The position numbers and the translations under genes are program-made. 64,000 nt of DNA from Malachius bipustulatus (Eukaryota > Arthropoda > Insecta > Coleoptera > Melyridae). How positions within the stretch are numbered: the first letter of the stretch is position 1; the number at the start of each line of letters is the position of its first letter. The notes beneath the pieces were generated by a model. It did not search any database, was not told the DNA's origin, and was given only the letters and a program-made list of their open reading frames with translations. Positions 22,501 to 35,290 of the stretch are shown in pieces. Location: assembly GCA_910589415.1 (NCBI GenBank), contig OU342638.1:35313579-35377578 (forward strand), written 5' to 3'.

Positions 22501-25168
22501 GTGGGGTCTTTGGCAGTACGGCGCGCGATATTATCTCTAAGAGGGTACATATTTAGAGGAGGTAAAGGCAAATGTGCAAATGAATAATCCTCTACGCGAA
22601 ACAAAGACACTCTCCAATGTCAATCACATGTCTGAGGTGCGAGAGAGAGAAAGAGAGAGCGAACACAATCAATCGATATCGCTCAGACTTCGTATCACTC
22701 TAATTGTCAGTGCAGATCTGAAGGGGTTGAGATACGAAACCGAAGTATGGAGGCGGTCAGATTCAATGGCGGAGGGGTTGTTTTTATCCGATAAAAATAA
22801 AAAAGTATTTTTATTATAAGGGCTCTTATTATACCCCATTTTTGGTCACTTTTTGCTACTCTAACAGATGTACCTATATAAATGAACCTGGAGCTGTTCT
22901 GTGAATATATATATAAATATAAATGGGAGCCCAAATAGTTTCGTCAAGAACGCCGCCAATGCCTGTAGCTACTGAGGGTAGGCATATGAGGATGAGAGGG
23001 GGTGTTATATGCATTAGAAGACCATCACCACGAAACCCCGAATCCTATATCTACCAATCGAACAGATCCCGATCTGCATCTGCATATTAATATTATGGTA
23101 ACGTCATGTTTCTGGGAAACCTGGAAATTTCCTCCGAGAATCCGTTCACAAGGAATACTGTCATTATTAATACGACGCCGTGGTCTGCGTCTTATCGACA
23201 GGGCGTCTTGTCTTGTCTAAATCCAATACTACTATTATCAGAGAGCACTAACACCGGCGGATGTTTTATTATTCCAATTTGACGTATCCACCCTCACCAA
23301 TTATCATTGATGGAAGATCGACTTTTGATCGCTCTGAGGAAGCGTGGCGCTGGTGCCGATGCTGGCGTGTCGTTTGAGAATTAAGAGGACTAATAACCAA
23401 AAAATGACGTGGAATTAAGCGGGGACCTGTTGAAACGAACGTGATTTTTCTATTATGGACGGCAACTAAAGCGTAACCATGACGGGTAATATCGAAGGAA
23501 GAGGCAAATCAAATTTAGCGGAGAATGCAGCAAAGCACGACTTGCTTCGATTTATAAAGAGGAGTTTAATATTGGGCCCATTAAATTTATATTTATTATA
23601 ATGTACCGGATTCACAGGCAGGCTACTGTCGCGACCTTGGCAATATAAATAATGGCGGATAATTTGTAACTGACTGAATTCCTCTTATTGACTGTCATTA
23701 AAGCACAAAGAAACTTTTGATACAAATTGCCGGCGAAGAAAAATAAGCGGAGGCAAAAAATCTACCGGGCTTAAATTAATAATAGAAGATCAAGTAGGTA
23801 GTTGAGGCGTTGCCATATCTTTACTAGAAATAAAATACTCACCGTGTAATAATAATCGATTGCGATAAAGGAAAGGAACGATTAAAAGATAACGATACGT
23901 TATTGATGTGACTCAATAACTCAACTCGATGAAGATTGCTGAAAGAGCGTTATTATAAATTTATCATGATTAGGATATCAGGTATCTGGGTTAATAATTA
24001 AACGATAAGAACGTGAGTGAATGCGCAAAAGAGAGTTTTTCTAATAAGATTAGACGTTTTAGGTAATAAAGTTACAAGCGAGGGAATCGTCATACGAGAG
24101 AATCAAAACATTTTCCATCCATGAAGAGACAGACAAAGAAACATTCTCAACTTGGTTGGGTGAAATTGGCGACGATGATTTTTTGCATATCCAGCTTGGT
24201 CTGGGCTCAAGTCACGACCAATAGAAGAAATGATGCAAATTCTTGTTATGGACGAACTGGTGATTGAGGTATACCAGAATGATGGCGTGAACCACCAGAT
24301 CTTTGTACATTTTTAGCTTCCGACTTCGGGTATCGGAATCTGGTTTATTCAAATTGACTTGACACCCAATCAAAAAGCAGGGAAAAAACGTCAACCACAT
24401 GGGTAGGTACTATTTATGACTTTATGACACTAGCACGAGTACTATTATTATAATAGAAAGAGACTGTTAACGACGAATGAATGATCCGGTCGAAGGGCTA
24501 AATGGATGCGGCTCGAAGCCAAGATGGTAACGACGAAGGACCAGGCTAATGCCAAGATTGACAGGGACACAAACTTTATTAATTAACAGCTATCAGATTA
24601 CTGACCTTGTACTTGTGTTTTGTCCGACGAGAAGGGGCACTTGTTTGAATAATTATTATTACTTTTCACTTCGCTATGTAGGAACGAGTGTTCCACTAAT
24701 TTATTATAACGATAAGAATGAAAATGCTCGCTCGATCTGCGGCTCCCTTCGAGTAAGGGACGACGCACCAAAACCAACGTTTATGAAGGTAAGAACGGCA
24801 CTCTCTCGAGCTCTACTCCGTCTCAATGTTACAACTCGACTCTCTGTGTGGTCTCTCCGGTCAGGTGTCAGGTGTCCTCTTCTTTTTTCTTCCCGATGTG
24901 CACAAGGATAGGAAGGGGTAGGAAAAAGTAGTGTCTTCGAGGATAGGAATCAAGTTATTCGAGGACAAGGACTAATCTCTTGACCTTAATAAAAAGGTAG
25001 GGAAGGTTTGAATATGGAAAGTTACAATAAGGCGCTTTGGTGTGGGAATGACGAAAAAAAAACTTGGTAGCCTAGTCTTGGGATGCATAATCTCTTCCCA
25101 TTACACCCATACGACTAAATTCAGTTAAGTGAAGTTCTCCAAGTCGTGATAGCGAGTTTTTATAAAAC
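22501..25168 (-). other. cut: Large intron of cut, single-copy DNA
   Basis: AT-rich, with a short imperfect GA microsatellite at about 22639-22660 (GAGA-factor-like words). A 120-codon plus-strand frame at 24549-24911 has no motif, is low in complexity and is not called. No exon recognised. Confidence 0.45.
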
Positions 25169-26310
25169 TTAAACTGGATCCGATTGTCCACGATTTGTCC
25201 TCGTTGTCCGATAAAAAATTCCGTTTGTCACCTCTTCAAAAAAGGTTAAAATAACCTTAAAAACGATAAAATTAAAAAAATTGACCCAGCACCCCCGAAT
25301 GAACATAAAATTCCAGTAATTTTCAAATGGGATACGTTTGTTTACGGTTTGACCACATTTACCCAACTAAAACCTTCGGTTGTATCCCCCCCCCCTCCCC
25401 TCTCGAAGACGTTATGACCAAATTAAAAGCATTCCAGCAACACCAAATTGGGATTTTTATAAAATTCAAACGGCATTCGTTCACCCACGGTTTGTCCTGG
25501 TTTGTCCACGGTTTGTCCACGGTTTGTCCAATCAAAATTTTCTTTTGCCCACCCTTCAAAAATAGGTTACGATAGGTGAACATCACGATTTGTCCATGTT
25601 TTTACCCCTCAAATTTTGAAATCTATAAAAATTCGCATTTAGGGGTGCCAACTTCACTGAGCTACAAAATTCATACCCAAATAAATTGACCACCAATTAC
25701 TTATCTTTCATCCGATTTTCCTCAAATTTGGTTACCTAGCCACTTTCGGCGTGATTATTTTATTTCTACTCATAAATCTGGTCTTAAAGTGACAGGACTA
25801 TCTCGAGAATGAGAACTCCCACAAAAGAGCAGACCCCTTTTTCGAAATCTTCATAATCGATTTATTTCAAGAAGAAATTTTAATAAAAAACAGCAAAAAA
25901 ATGAGCAGGAAAGCTAAAAAATGTGGGAAAATTTAAGGGAAATTGTATTTTCTCAGGGTCTGATATTATTGTTTGTCCACGATTTGTCCTCGTTTGTTCA
26001 ACCAAAATTTCTGTTTGCCTACTCTTCAAAAATAGGTTACGATAAAATTAAAAAAATTTATATCGAAACCCCCCATGCACGACCATCACGTTTTTACCCC
26101 CTAAATTTTATGCATTTTTACATTTTATAAAAATTCGCACTTATTAGGGGTGCCAACTTCATTGAGCTACAAAAAAGTTATATCCAAATAAATTGACCAC
26201 CAATTACTTATCTTTCATCCGATTTTTCTCAAATTTGGTTACCTAGCCACTTTTGGCCTGATTATTTTATTTCTACTCATAAATCTGGTCTTAAAGTGAC
26301 AGGACTAAAG
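25169..26310. repeat. Tandem duplication, about 505-bp unit, with TTTGTCC(A/T)CG words
   Basis: The block GGGGTGCCAACTTCACTGAG to AAAGTGACAGGACTA at 25642-25799 is repeated with few changes at 26146-26308. Upstream of each is a cluster of GTTTGTCCACG(G/A)TTTGTCC words and CTTCAAAAATAGGTTACGAT (25480-25575, 25970-26045). A shorter version is at 25180-25265. Confidence 0.85.
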
Positions 26311-26795
26311 ATATAGAGTGTATCTTGAAAACGATAACTTACATAAAAGAGCAGACTTCATTTTTGAAATCTTGAAATTTCAAAAAAGTGGGGCATTTTT
26401 CCTTCCTTCCTTCAAGTGACTCTTCAGATCGACCAGAGAAGAAGCACCGCTTTAACTTAGGGGAATCCCATCACTCTAATCCATTGAAATTCTGACTTTT
26501 TGAAAATTTTTTAAAACGGGGAGGGAAATAAAAATTTCTGCCCCAAATTTTGGAACATTTAACGATCATTTTTATAAATTTTAATGTGAAAAGTAAAATT
26601 AGCCAATTTATTTATTTGAATTATTTATTTATGATTTTTTTAATATTTATTTAACACGAAGATAAATTTTTCATTTCTGATGAAATGCGTCATTGCCTTA
26701 GTGATGGGAATAAATAGAAACCTCACTCGATTATTTTGTAACAATTTCTGTTTAAAAAAAGAGTTAATGAAGTCAGAATAACTATATGAGGGTTT
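26311..26795 (-). other. cut: Large intron of cut, AT-rich DNA
   Basis: Unique AT-rich sequence with a short TTCC microsatellite near 26399-26414. Nothing else seen. Confidence 0.5.
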
Positions 26796-27420
26796 GCTTC
26801 GCAGATGACGTCACAACATAGAGAGATGTTCAACGCACAAATCACTGTTGTTATTATTATTATTGAAATGGTTTATTCAGTTATCCCCATCACTATACAG
26901 GGTGTCTCTAAAAGGTACCACGCAACGTTCTACCACAGATTCCCGAGGAAAAAATATGCAATGACGGGGAAACCATGCAAGATACAAAATTTTTATAAGG
27001 GCGCAAAAAGTTCAGTAATACTTCAACCTTTAGATAAAAAATACAAAATTAATCAGTGGCGTGCGGATAAAAAAGTTCTGGGGTCAAACGTGAGACGCGA
27101 CATCAAAAATAGGAACACCCTGTACGTCAATGTTTGTAAGACTACGTCAGTTTATTGGTCTTAACAATAGTAGTAGGTGGTGAAATTTTGAAGTTTCTCG
27201 TTTAAACTATTTTTGACTTATTCTGGAAAATGAGTATTTAGTTGACCCCCTTTTAAGGGCTGTATCTTGAAAAGGGTACAACTTAGGACATGGATAAGTT
27301 CGGTTAAATCGGCATATTTTTTCCTCGGAAATCTGTGGTGGAACGTTGGTGGTACCTTTTAGAGACACCCTGTATAATAATAATAATCCTCGGGCCACAT
27401 GACGTCATAACTTGCGCTCA
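26796..27420. repeat. Dispersed repeat with TGACGTCA, copy 2, interrupted by a MITE
   Basis: It begins with GCTTCGCAGATGACGTCACA, shared with 1876-1895, and ends near GACGTCATAACTTGCGCTC. Octamers TGACGTCA lie at 26806-26813 and 27400-27407 on either side of the inserted MITE. Interpreting the two sides as one split element is inference. Confidence 0.45.
26896..27374. mobile_element. MITE with about 65-bp terminal inverted repeats and TA target duplication
   Basis: The left end starts TACAGGGTGTCTCTAAAAGG and continues with TACCACGCAACGTTCTACCA. The right end is its reverse complement with few changes, over about 65 bp (26896-26960 against 27310-27374). TA flanks both sides (2694-95 relative to 26900, i.e. 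26894-26895, and 27375-27376). The 479-bp length, absence of coding capacity and TA duplication fit a miniature inverted-repeat element of the Tc1/mariner-like kind. A plus-strand frame of 119 codons inside has no transposase motif. Confidence 0.88.
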
Positions 27421-29480
27421 TATCGGCAGTTTAAAAGTGGCAATTTTTGGCGCAGTCAGAAAGAAATTAAACGAACCGGGAGACGGAGACGGCTGAAACT
27501 TCCAATCCGGAAGTTACTTTTATCTTGCTCGTACCAATAGGGGAATTACTGGGAGATTGAAATTATGCATTATTGGAGTAAATGAGCCGCCAGGATTATA
27601 GCAACGGAATTATAGAAGGGTTTCCCCGGGACTAATTAATTTCCTCCCAAGGATCCGAAACCAATAATGAAAATTGGCATTTCATAGGATTACAGGAGCT
27701 GTCAATCTTTTCATTAGGCGAGATATACCGGTGGGTCGAACAATTCTCCAAATTGACAGAGGAAAAGGACTTTCAATTCCTTCAAGGATAATTGGTCACT
27801 CTACCGCGATCAAGTAATTAATAAAGGGGCAAGCGAGACGTATATTAATATAATAAAAAAAATATGAAAAATAGACAGATGACGGGGGATTATCAGCGGG
27901 ACAGCGATCATGCAGTTACTGGTAGAAAGAGATAGCTCCCGCATGTTTGCACCGCCTTGACGGAGGGGATCTCTTCTTCTAGAATTGAACAGTCAAGAAT
28001 CCAAGGCCATTTGACGAACGGTAAACGGTATCCGCGGATCGAGATGAGGGTTTAATAAGAAATCAAAGCCCGGATTTAGATTCAGATATAATTTTCTAAT
28101 TGTTCCAATTAAAATTTCAGCTTCCCCGATTGACTCTCGACTATCGGAAACCTATTGATTAATTAAACTTCGGCAATTCGAGTTAAGTTTATTGAGATTC
28201 CGTGTTCTTATTGGGGATTGTTTATTAAATATGGTGGAGGTTTCCCTGGCCCTGGCCCTGGCTCTTATCGGTTCGGTTTATTAATAAGTGATTTATTAAA
28301 TCCAGAAATTCCCGACTCAATTATCAAAACGTAGCCGGGATTGCAATTAAAAGTTTATTTATTATCGGAAACAAATTTATTCCTGTTGATCAATCCCCCA
28401 CCGGTAGTAATCGAATTATAATTGGGATCTTTTATATTACCTATAGCGGAATGGTTTTGATTTGAAGGATCGCGCGGCTTCTCTGCCAGAGTTCACAGTT
28501 CGGGGGTTTACATAATAATATAAAGTGGCATCATTCCTTACCTTACTCTTAGAGAATGATCACGAAAAAAATGTCCACTTTTATTATAATAATTAATACT
28601 TAATAATAATCGTGCACTGTTACTTGTGGTGTGTTTGATATTCCACAGATTACTGATTTTTTTTCATAATAATTATATTAAATTAATGAATTAATTATTG
28701 AAAGAGAAATTGACATCTCAGATAACCTCGTTTATTCAAAATTAGAGTGTATATGATTTTTTCCAGTCAGTTTTCGTTACAATGTGATGCATATCAGTAT
28801 CCCAAAAATTGATAATTTGCAATAAGTTATTATACAATAATAATAATTTATTTTCGGACGTTTGCGGTCGGATTGTTAATGAAATGATTGTTGCAAAATT
28901 ATCGCGTTTCCTTTAAATAATAATTTGGCTGCGGCGATTAAGATAACGTCGCCTATTGAATGAATCGAATATTTTTAATTAACGGCAATAAATCAAATTT
29001 ATTATACACATTTAATAATCAGTCAAAAATACGCGAAAAACTCACTTAATTATAAAACGAAACATTTATGTAATAATGAAATGACTTCATAGGACAAGCA
29101 GTCTGGACGTTAAATTTAACGACGGGTTAAAATTAACCGTAGGCCATAATTCAAAATTATTCGAGATTTGATGAAATTATGGGACCGCGCCGCGCTAGAC
29201 AAAACCATGGACCGTGTCAACTAAATACTAATATCGAAAGAATTCCGGCGTATTTTTAGATCTCTTATAAATGTCTCGAGGAGATATTTGAAAAATCATA
29301 GATTTCAACGTGGGAGGTTTTAATCGCTTGTAAAACGACACCTGATTTTGTATATCTAACGATAGATCACTTTTTATTAACTTTTATTTAAACCTCGTGC
29401 GTTTCATAAGACGATAGTTTCAAAATCGGGAAGATAATTGGGTTCTACCAGGTCCAGAGGAAAATTTATCACATTCAAAA
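27421..29480 (-). other. cut: Large intron of cut, single-copy AT-rich DNA
   Basis: About 2 kb without recognisable repeats, except a short CCCTGG triplication near 28244-28263. It is dense in TAATTA/ATTAAT words suited to homeodomain binding. It is one of the longest repeat-free stretches of this intron and so a reasonable place to look for enhancers (inference). Confidence 0.4.
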
Positions 29481-29830
29481 AATATTTTTCCACGTCAATG
29501 ACGTCATTATGAGGTCATACTGCTTGCTGTAACGTTTTCTAGGTATGATGACATTCGGTCAATTTTTTTTTTCGAAAAAAAAATTAATTAATTTTTTTAT
29601 GCGAGTTATTTTTAGTTTCCTCGATTTTTTTAGACACAATGGTGCATCATTGTAACCGACAGTATGCTTCAAAGTCCCAATTAATTCCCAAGCAGCACTA
29701 TATCAGTTAAAAAGCAACACTAGCATAGGAACTTTAATAAGATTTGTTGTTTCTATGTACGTTGCTATTGTACTCAAATGCGGATCTATGACCGAAAAAA
29801 ACAATTTATGATGACGTTTGTTCAATTTTT
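29481..29830. repeat. Dispersed repeat, copy B
   Basis: Related to 22186-22500: TGACATTCGGTCAA followed by a T-run and TTCGAAAAA, then CAACACTAGCATAGGAACTT and AAGATTTGTTGTTTCTATGT, ACGTTGCTATTG. It carries TGACGTCA at 29499-29506. Confidence 0.7.
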
Positions 29831-30160
29831 ATTGGTCTTCGCAGAAGTTTAACCCATTAGGTAATACGCCACTGACTTTTTTACAATTTAAATATTTTTA
29901 TCGACTTCAGCGGCTAGGAATACAACTTTTTTGTCTCCTCTTATATTTTTTCGTATCCCGCTTCTTTTTTTGGAAAAAAATAAGCAGTCTCACGAATAAT
30001 ATTTATGAAAAAAAAAGGAACGCCACTGATTTTTAGTTCCTTATTTTTGTTTAAAAATTAAGTCAAGCTTCTCTTGAGTGTCCATAAAAATGGGAAATTG
30101 AAACAATTTTTTGCAGTTTTTACTACCATAAGGAACTTCAAAGTAAATGTTACTTGATAA
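29831..30160 (-). other. Low-complexity AT-rich intronic DNA
   Basis: Long A and T runs; no feature supported. Confidence 0.5.
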
Positions 30161-31530
30161 TGGTAACTTTTACTTCTTTTACTTTTTCGTTTATCCAGCT
30201 AAAGCAGGGACGACGTTTCTTGTCAGTTGTATCCACGTCTATCTATTAAGTGTCTCGTTTCTTAATGACACCTTAGTAACAGCAGTATAAAATAAATGTG
30301 GAACTTCGACAAGGTTATTTTCACTACAAAGTCGCTTGGTCTTCTTTTCTCGGCTCTCTTCTCATTTCACTTTTAGCAAAATTGTTTCACAACCATTTTA
30401 CTTTATTTTTTAGAGTCACTCAAAGAATCACCCCTTGAAATTTGGTACCGTACTTAATTAACCTGTATAATAAAAATTACTTCATAGTTCAATTTAATAG
30501 TTCCTTCTACTACATAGTAGTTTTTTTGTACATGCAGCAGAATCGGTAAATACCACCACTAATAAATATCAGGTACGAACTAGTCCCCTAAAAACGAAAG
30601 TCACGGTAACTATCAAAGCTACTTTCAAGTAGGTGGAACTTTGAAGTCGTTTTAACATTATTTATGACCTTCAAGTCACTGTTACTGCATAACTATTATT
30701 CGTAGCAGTTAATACTATAATTATTTACTTTTCTACTCAAAATAAACGTTATGTGGTGGGTAATAATAAAGTAATTTTTACTAAAAAGTTGTAAGTTAGT
30801 GGCTTTTTTTTTGTACATGAGCAGAAACATAAATACACCACCAATAAATATTAATAACTAATCCCCTAAAACGAATGTCGAGGCACCTATCAAAATTACT
30901 CTCAAGTAAGTGGAACTTTGAAGTCGCCTTAACATTATTTGTGACCTTCAAGTCACAGTTACTTCATAGTAACTATAATTCGTGGCAGTTAATAATATAA
31001 ATATTTACGGATCCACCAAAGGTAGAAGTTACTTGGTCGGTAAAATGAAGTTGTTATTACTATAAAGTTGTGAGTTAGTAGCGGTTACGTATTGATTGCC
31101 AAATTCAAATTTCGACTCAGTTTCTATTACTTTGGTGCCGGTTGGGTTGTTTCAATTAATTTTCACGAGACTCTCAGGTTCAAATAACCAAAAAATCTCT
31201 CTATTTTTGAGTAATTTTTATGAAATTTGAAAAAAAAGTAAAAAATACGTACCTAAGAGAACATAAACTTTAAAAAATTATTCGTAGCAGTTAATACATA
31301 TAACTATTTAATTACTGCAGGTAGAAATTACGTGGTCGGTGAAATAAAGTTATTGTTACTATAAAGTCGTGAGTTAGTAGCGGTTACGTATTGATTACCG
31401 AGTTCAAGTTCCAACTGAGTTTCTGGTTACTTTGGAGCCGGCTGGGTTGTTTGAATTTATTTTCAAGAGACTCGCGATTTAATTAATCAAAAAATATCTC
31501 AATTTTTGAGAAATTTTTTCAAAAAAAATG
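30161..31530. repeat. Tandem repeat, 250-300 bp units, about four diverged units
   Basis: The words GTGGAACTTTGAAGTCG, AACATTATTT(A/G)TGACCTTCA, AGTCAC(T/A)GTTACT and GCAGTTAATA at 30630-30730 recur at 30905-31005. GAGTTAGTAGCGGTTACGTA, TTGATT, GGTTGGGTTGTTT and TTTTTGAG at 31070-31210 recur at 31370-31510. It is degenerate but clearly the product of successive duplication. Confidence 0.75.
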
Positions 31531-31635
31531 AAAAATGTGTTTGAAAAAAGAGTATTTCTTGACAACGATGATAAAAACATGACCCCATGAAATATCATTT
31601 GTAACGTCAAATTAGTCGCGACTGTGTACTTGTGC

Positions 31636-31770
31636 CCTGAACCGCGGCAGTTGTGACGTCAAACTTCTGACTTCAACTCGCCTATCTGACATCGCAGCAG
31701 GCTCGGACAAAAACCTACCTGAACACAATTATTTATATTTTAGTTTGATTTAATAAAAAACACGTTTTTA
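31636..31770. repeat. Dispersed repeat CCGCGGCAGTTGTGACGTC, copy 1
   Basis: CCGCGGCAGTTGTGACGTC, followed by CTGACTTCAACTCGC, ACATCGCAGCAGGCTCGGA and further on ATATTTTAGTTTGATTTA. The same order appears at 35291-35440 and 51104-51200. Each copy lies in AT-rich DNA and has a GC-rich head and an AT-rich tail. Confidence 0.8.
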
Positions 31771-33355
31771 ATGCGCAATTAAAATTTTAGTTTGTTTAAA
31801 GCTGCTTGATGAAATATGTTTTTGTTTGCGCCCGGAGATTTTCGTATTTATTAATAAAAGTTCGACGATTTTCGATTTATCGATCGATCTTGCGACATAA
31901 CTATCGAAAAGTTTGATAAAAGTGTATTAACTCCGTTAATTATTGATTTATTTTTATTACTTACTTACAACATAAACAATTTAATCTCGCAGACTTACAT
32001 TATTAAAGCGATACTGCCAAGTATCAAATTGCAAGTTTCCTAACACATAAAAATTACACGTGTGCTTGATAAAAACCGTAATAAGAACAATACGATTATT
32101 CAGGGTCAGGTGATAATACCTAGTACCTAATGAAAACAAGGCAACACAAAAAAAAATCAAAATCTAGAGGTAGGTATTATCGGTTCAGGGGTTCAGAGGA
32201 GATCGCGCACTGATAATTCCGCTAAAATCGACAAAAATCCCCCTTTTCCCCATACTTAATCGGTTTATCAGAGAACAAGTGTATCCCTCTCTGGCGTTTC
32301 CTGCACGCGATCGTCTTCTTCTTGTCTCCACCTCGCCGTGAATCAGCGGGGTGGAATCTGATGTGGAGGAAAATTGACAACGTCTAAGGAGTTTCTAATC
32401 CTACTTAAGATGTTGTGTAAAAAACAGCAGCAGCAGGGGAAGGATCTATAAAACGATTCAAGTTTTAGGTTGTAATTGAATTTAACGGTATCGGGTTGCT
32501 CAAAGAGGCATCAATATTTATTTCTAGATAGATAGGTCTTGAACGCATCTGTTCAATTCACACGTCATATTTATTAATTAATTATGAATTGAAAGTATTT
32601 CACTTTATCGCGATCTTCGTTGAATGAAAGGGGGATAACAGAATCTGATGAATGCATCAGCTCTGCGAAATGTAGGTAGGTATATAGGTATACCTGTACC
32701 AATTTGACTAAGCAGAATCCAAGGATTTATCCATTTTTGATGATTAAACTCGATTCATTCATATAAGTGTCTTTTGTTTCTAATCTCGAATGGAAACGAA
32801 ACGACTACGTATTATCTTACATATATGAGAACAAAAGGATATTGAAAAGAGCCTCTAAGCTATATGCGAGCGTATTCACAGAAAATATCTCTAATAGGAG
32901 GCAGCCAGAGCTATAGTGCCTGTGCCAGTGCTAGTCTTTCAATCGTGCTGGGAAAATAAATAAGCGAGAAGTGAAAGAAAACCCAGAAATACGTTGTGAA
33001 AGATCAGTTGTTTGTTCTTGTACCGCGCGCAGCAGCTCAGCTTAACGGGGAGCTTTAGGGTTATAGGGACTCGGATTCAAAGTCTTTTTTCTATCGATAT
33101 ACGGCTTCATTTCGCTACCACTGAGCAGGATACCTTGATTAAAGATATATTACCCATGCACCCCTATAAAAAATAATTAACACAAGTTCCTCATCAATGA
33201 AAGAAACTCTCTTCAGACTCGTCTCCGTAACTCTTAATTAATATTAATGAGGAATTTGTATCAATTAATTCCGTTCATTTAATTACTCCATTTTTAAAAG
33301 AGTGAACGTAATTTAATACTTAAAGAATGAAGCTTTTGAACTAATGTAATGTAAC
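31771..33355 (-). other. cut: Large intron of cut, single-copy DNA
   Basis: AT-rich, no exon or array. It contains a TAGGTAGGTATATAGGTATA patch near 32671, a short repeat type scattered through the window. Confidence 0.5.
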
Positions 33356-33440
33356 AATAAAATGAAGAATATTTTTGATGGTAATATTGAACCTTGAGGA
33401 ACACCATTTGCTGTTATTACCATTGATAGCGTCTATTATA
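33356..33440 (-). mobile_element. Reverse-transcriptase motif B fragment (GVPQGSIL)
   Basis: The minus strand reads NGVPQGSILPSKIFFIL, matching the G-V-P-Q-G-S block of non-LTR reverse transcriptase. No catalytic YxDD motif is nearby. Confidence 0.5.
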
Positions 33441-33655
33441 CCTACAAGTCAAAAAATGGAGGTCTCTTTTCTTTTTTGCCCTCCAGAATTTTATAATTAT
33501 TGTTCACGGAATGCCATTTTATAGCATCGTGATGAAATTTGAGGTTGTTTTAGCGAGCAAAAAGTGTCAAAAAAAGATGCTTGGGTAAAGGGTTCAAGGT
33601 TATTTTTTTTTAATCCTCCACCTATTTTTCACATCATCAATCGTACTTATTTTAC

Positions 33656-33764
33656 AAGAAATGTACCCCAATTTTCTGGTGCACTTTTTGTCTGTTTGTT
33701 GAGAGTGGACATGATGAGGAAACGAGTTTTAAAAAGTGCGCCAGAAAATTGAGGTACATTCCTT
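33656..33764. repeat. Hairpin-forming inverted repeat, 34-bp arms, about 41-nt loop
   Basis: AGAAATGTACCCCAATTTTC continues to GGTGCACTTTTT on the left (33656-33689). Its reverse complement, with a few transitions that leave mostly G:U pairs, is at 33731-33764. Both orientations fold. It could be a decayed MITE or a long pre-microRNA-like hairpin. Confidence 0.75.
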
Positions 33765-34779
33765 GCAACATTCTAAAAGCTTTCTGCTCTTGCTATTTTC
33801 TCGGAAACTTGTAATTCGCCAGTAAAAAAATCACAAAATTTGGAATTTTATGCTTTTCAAAATATGCTTTTCAAATAGTGGAAAATTCAAAATATACTTT
33901 TTGGAACTACTGATTTATTCTAAGAATAACAGCCAGCCTATCTAAGCGTTTTATGCCGGGTAGTGGTGACGATTAGCACTGGTACCAATCGAATTGTGGG
34001 CCGTGATGGTGGTGCCGTGATCAGGATGGCGAAATAATAGTCACTAAAAATGGCTTGTCTTCCAAATAATTGAGGCTGCACTAAATAAAGCACTAAAAAA
34101 AATATTCAATTATCATGGATTTTTTAATGTTCTATTGAATTGTTTTTTTTTCTAGGTCCAATTTTTGCCAAAACATTACATTTTGGACCAGGGATTCAAA
34201 ACAAGAAGGTGAAACATCAATTCATTGTGACAAACCAAATACAGGTATGTTCTTCTCTTTTATAAGAAATTCGTGTGCTTTAAAGAGGTGAGGGGAGGTC
34301 ACTATAAAGTGGTGCCGTGACCAGGATAAAGAAATATATTTTTCACCTAAACATATGAATTTGTACTTCCTTCTGGAGGAAATGCAAGAGGAAATACAAG
34401 AGAAAGTAGAGAGGAAACACCCAGAAGCAATAATTAATCCAAAGTTTTTTTTTTTTTTTCTAAAAGTCAAAAAGAAAATTTGGTTTAGTGACGATTGGAA
34501 TTAATTTGATTTAATTATTGATTTATTTAATAATGGAAAAAATAATTGTAACTTTTTGGAACTACGAATCCAAATTTTTTGAGACTTTTGACAGCCCAAA
34601 ATAATATTTTTGACCTAAAAAGCGACTGGTTCAATTGGTGCCAAAACATACATTCCTGCTCCCTCTTATAAACTAGAGCAATTCTAGGGCTACATGAAAG
34701 AAACAACGGTGGAATTTTTTTGGAGTTTTGAGTATACAAAAAAAAGCTTTGAAGTTTCCATATTTTCCAAGTCCTGGGT

Positions 34780-35095
34780 GATTTAACTTGAAACATTTTA
34801 TTGATGGTGAAATCGAGTCTTGAGGAACACCAACACAACCACCGGTGCTCTTGGTGAAGGATTTTATGATCCTTTATTGTGTGGGAAAAATTTGAAAGTC
34901 CCTGGAATAATTTTATGAACAAAACTACTTCCCAAGTTTTATGGGTGATTGGACTAAAAACATTTTATAACGAGAATATTGATGGTTATAACATCGAACC
35001 TTCAGGAACACCATCACCGATGCTGTTGGTTCATGATTTTATGATCCTTTATTGCCTGGGAAAAAGTTGAAAGTCCCTGGAAAATTTTCAACACC
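34780..35095. repeat. Tandem pair of about 185-bp repeats carrying reverse-transcriptase motif B
   Basis: GATTTTATGATCCTTTATTG and GTGGGAAAAATTTGAAAGTC, then CCTGGAA, at 34858-34904 recur at 35033-35083. Each is preceded by CTTGAGGAACACCA or CTTCAGGAACACCA, whose minus-strand reading is GVPQ(D/G)S. The second copy reads GVPEGSML, stop, PSIFSL. The unit seems to be a fragment of a non-LTR element that was duplicated in tandem. Confidence 0.6.
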
Positions 35096-35290
35096 CTTTA
35101 CCAAATTTTTAAGGCATTGGCAGCTATTTTTTTTTTCATAAATTCTCCAAACTTTCTTGAGGATAAATGATGAAAACGTTACTTAGATATAGCTACTTCC
35201 TGTTTCGAGTTATGATGAGCCCTGCGAAATATAAAATTTTGTACTTTCACCCAAACAGTGCACTCTAAAGCTAAAGGTGCAACATCCGTT

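Noticed and set aside
24549..24911. 120-codon plus-strand frame
   Set aside because: No motif, biased composition and no repeat or splice support; expected by chance in 64 kb.
26805..27164. 119-codon frame overlapping the MITE
   Set aside because: It crosses the MITE terminal repeat and has no transposase motif.
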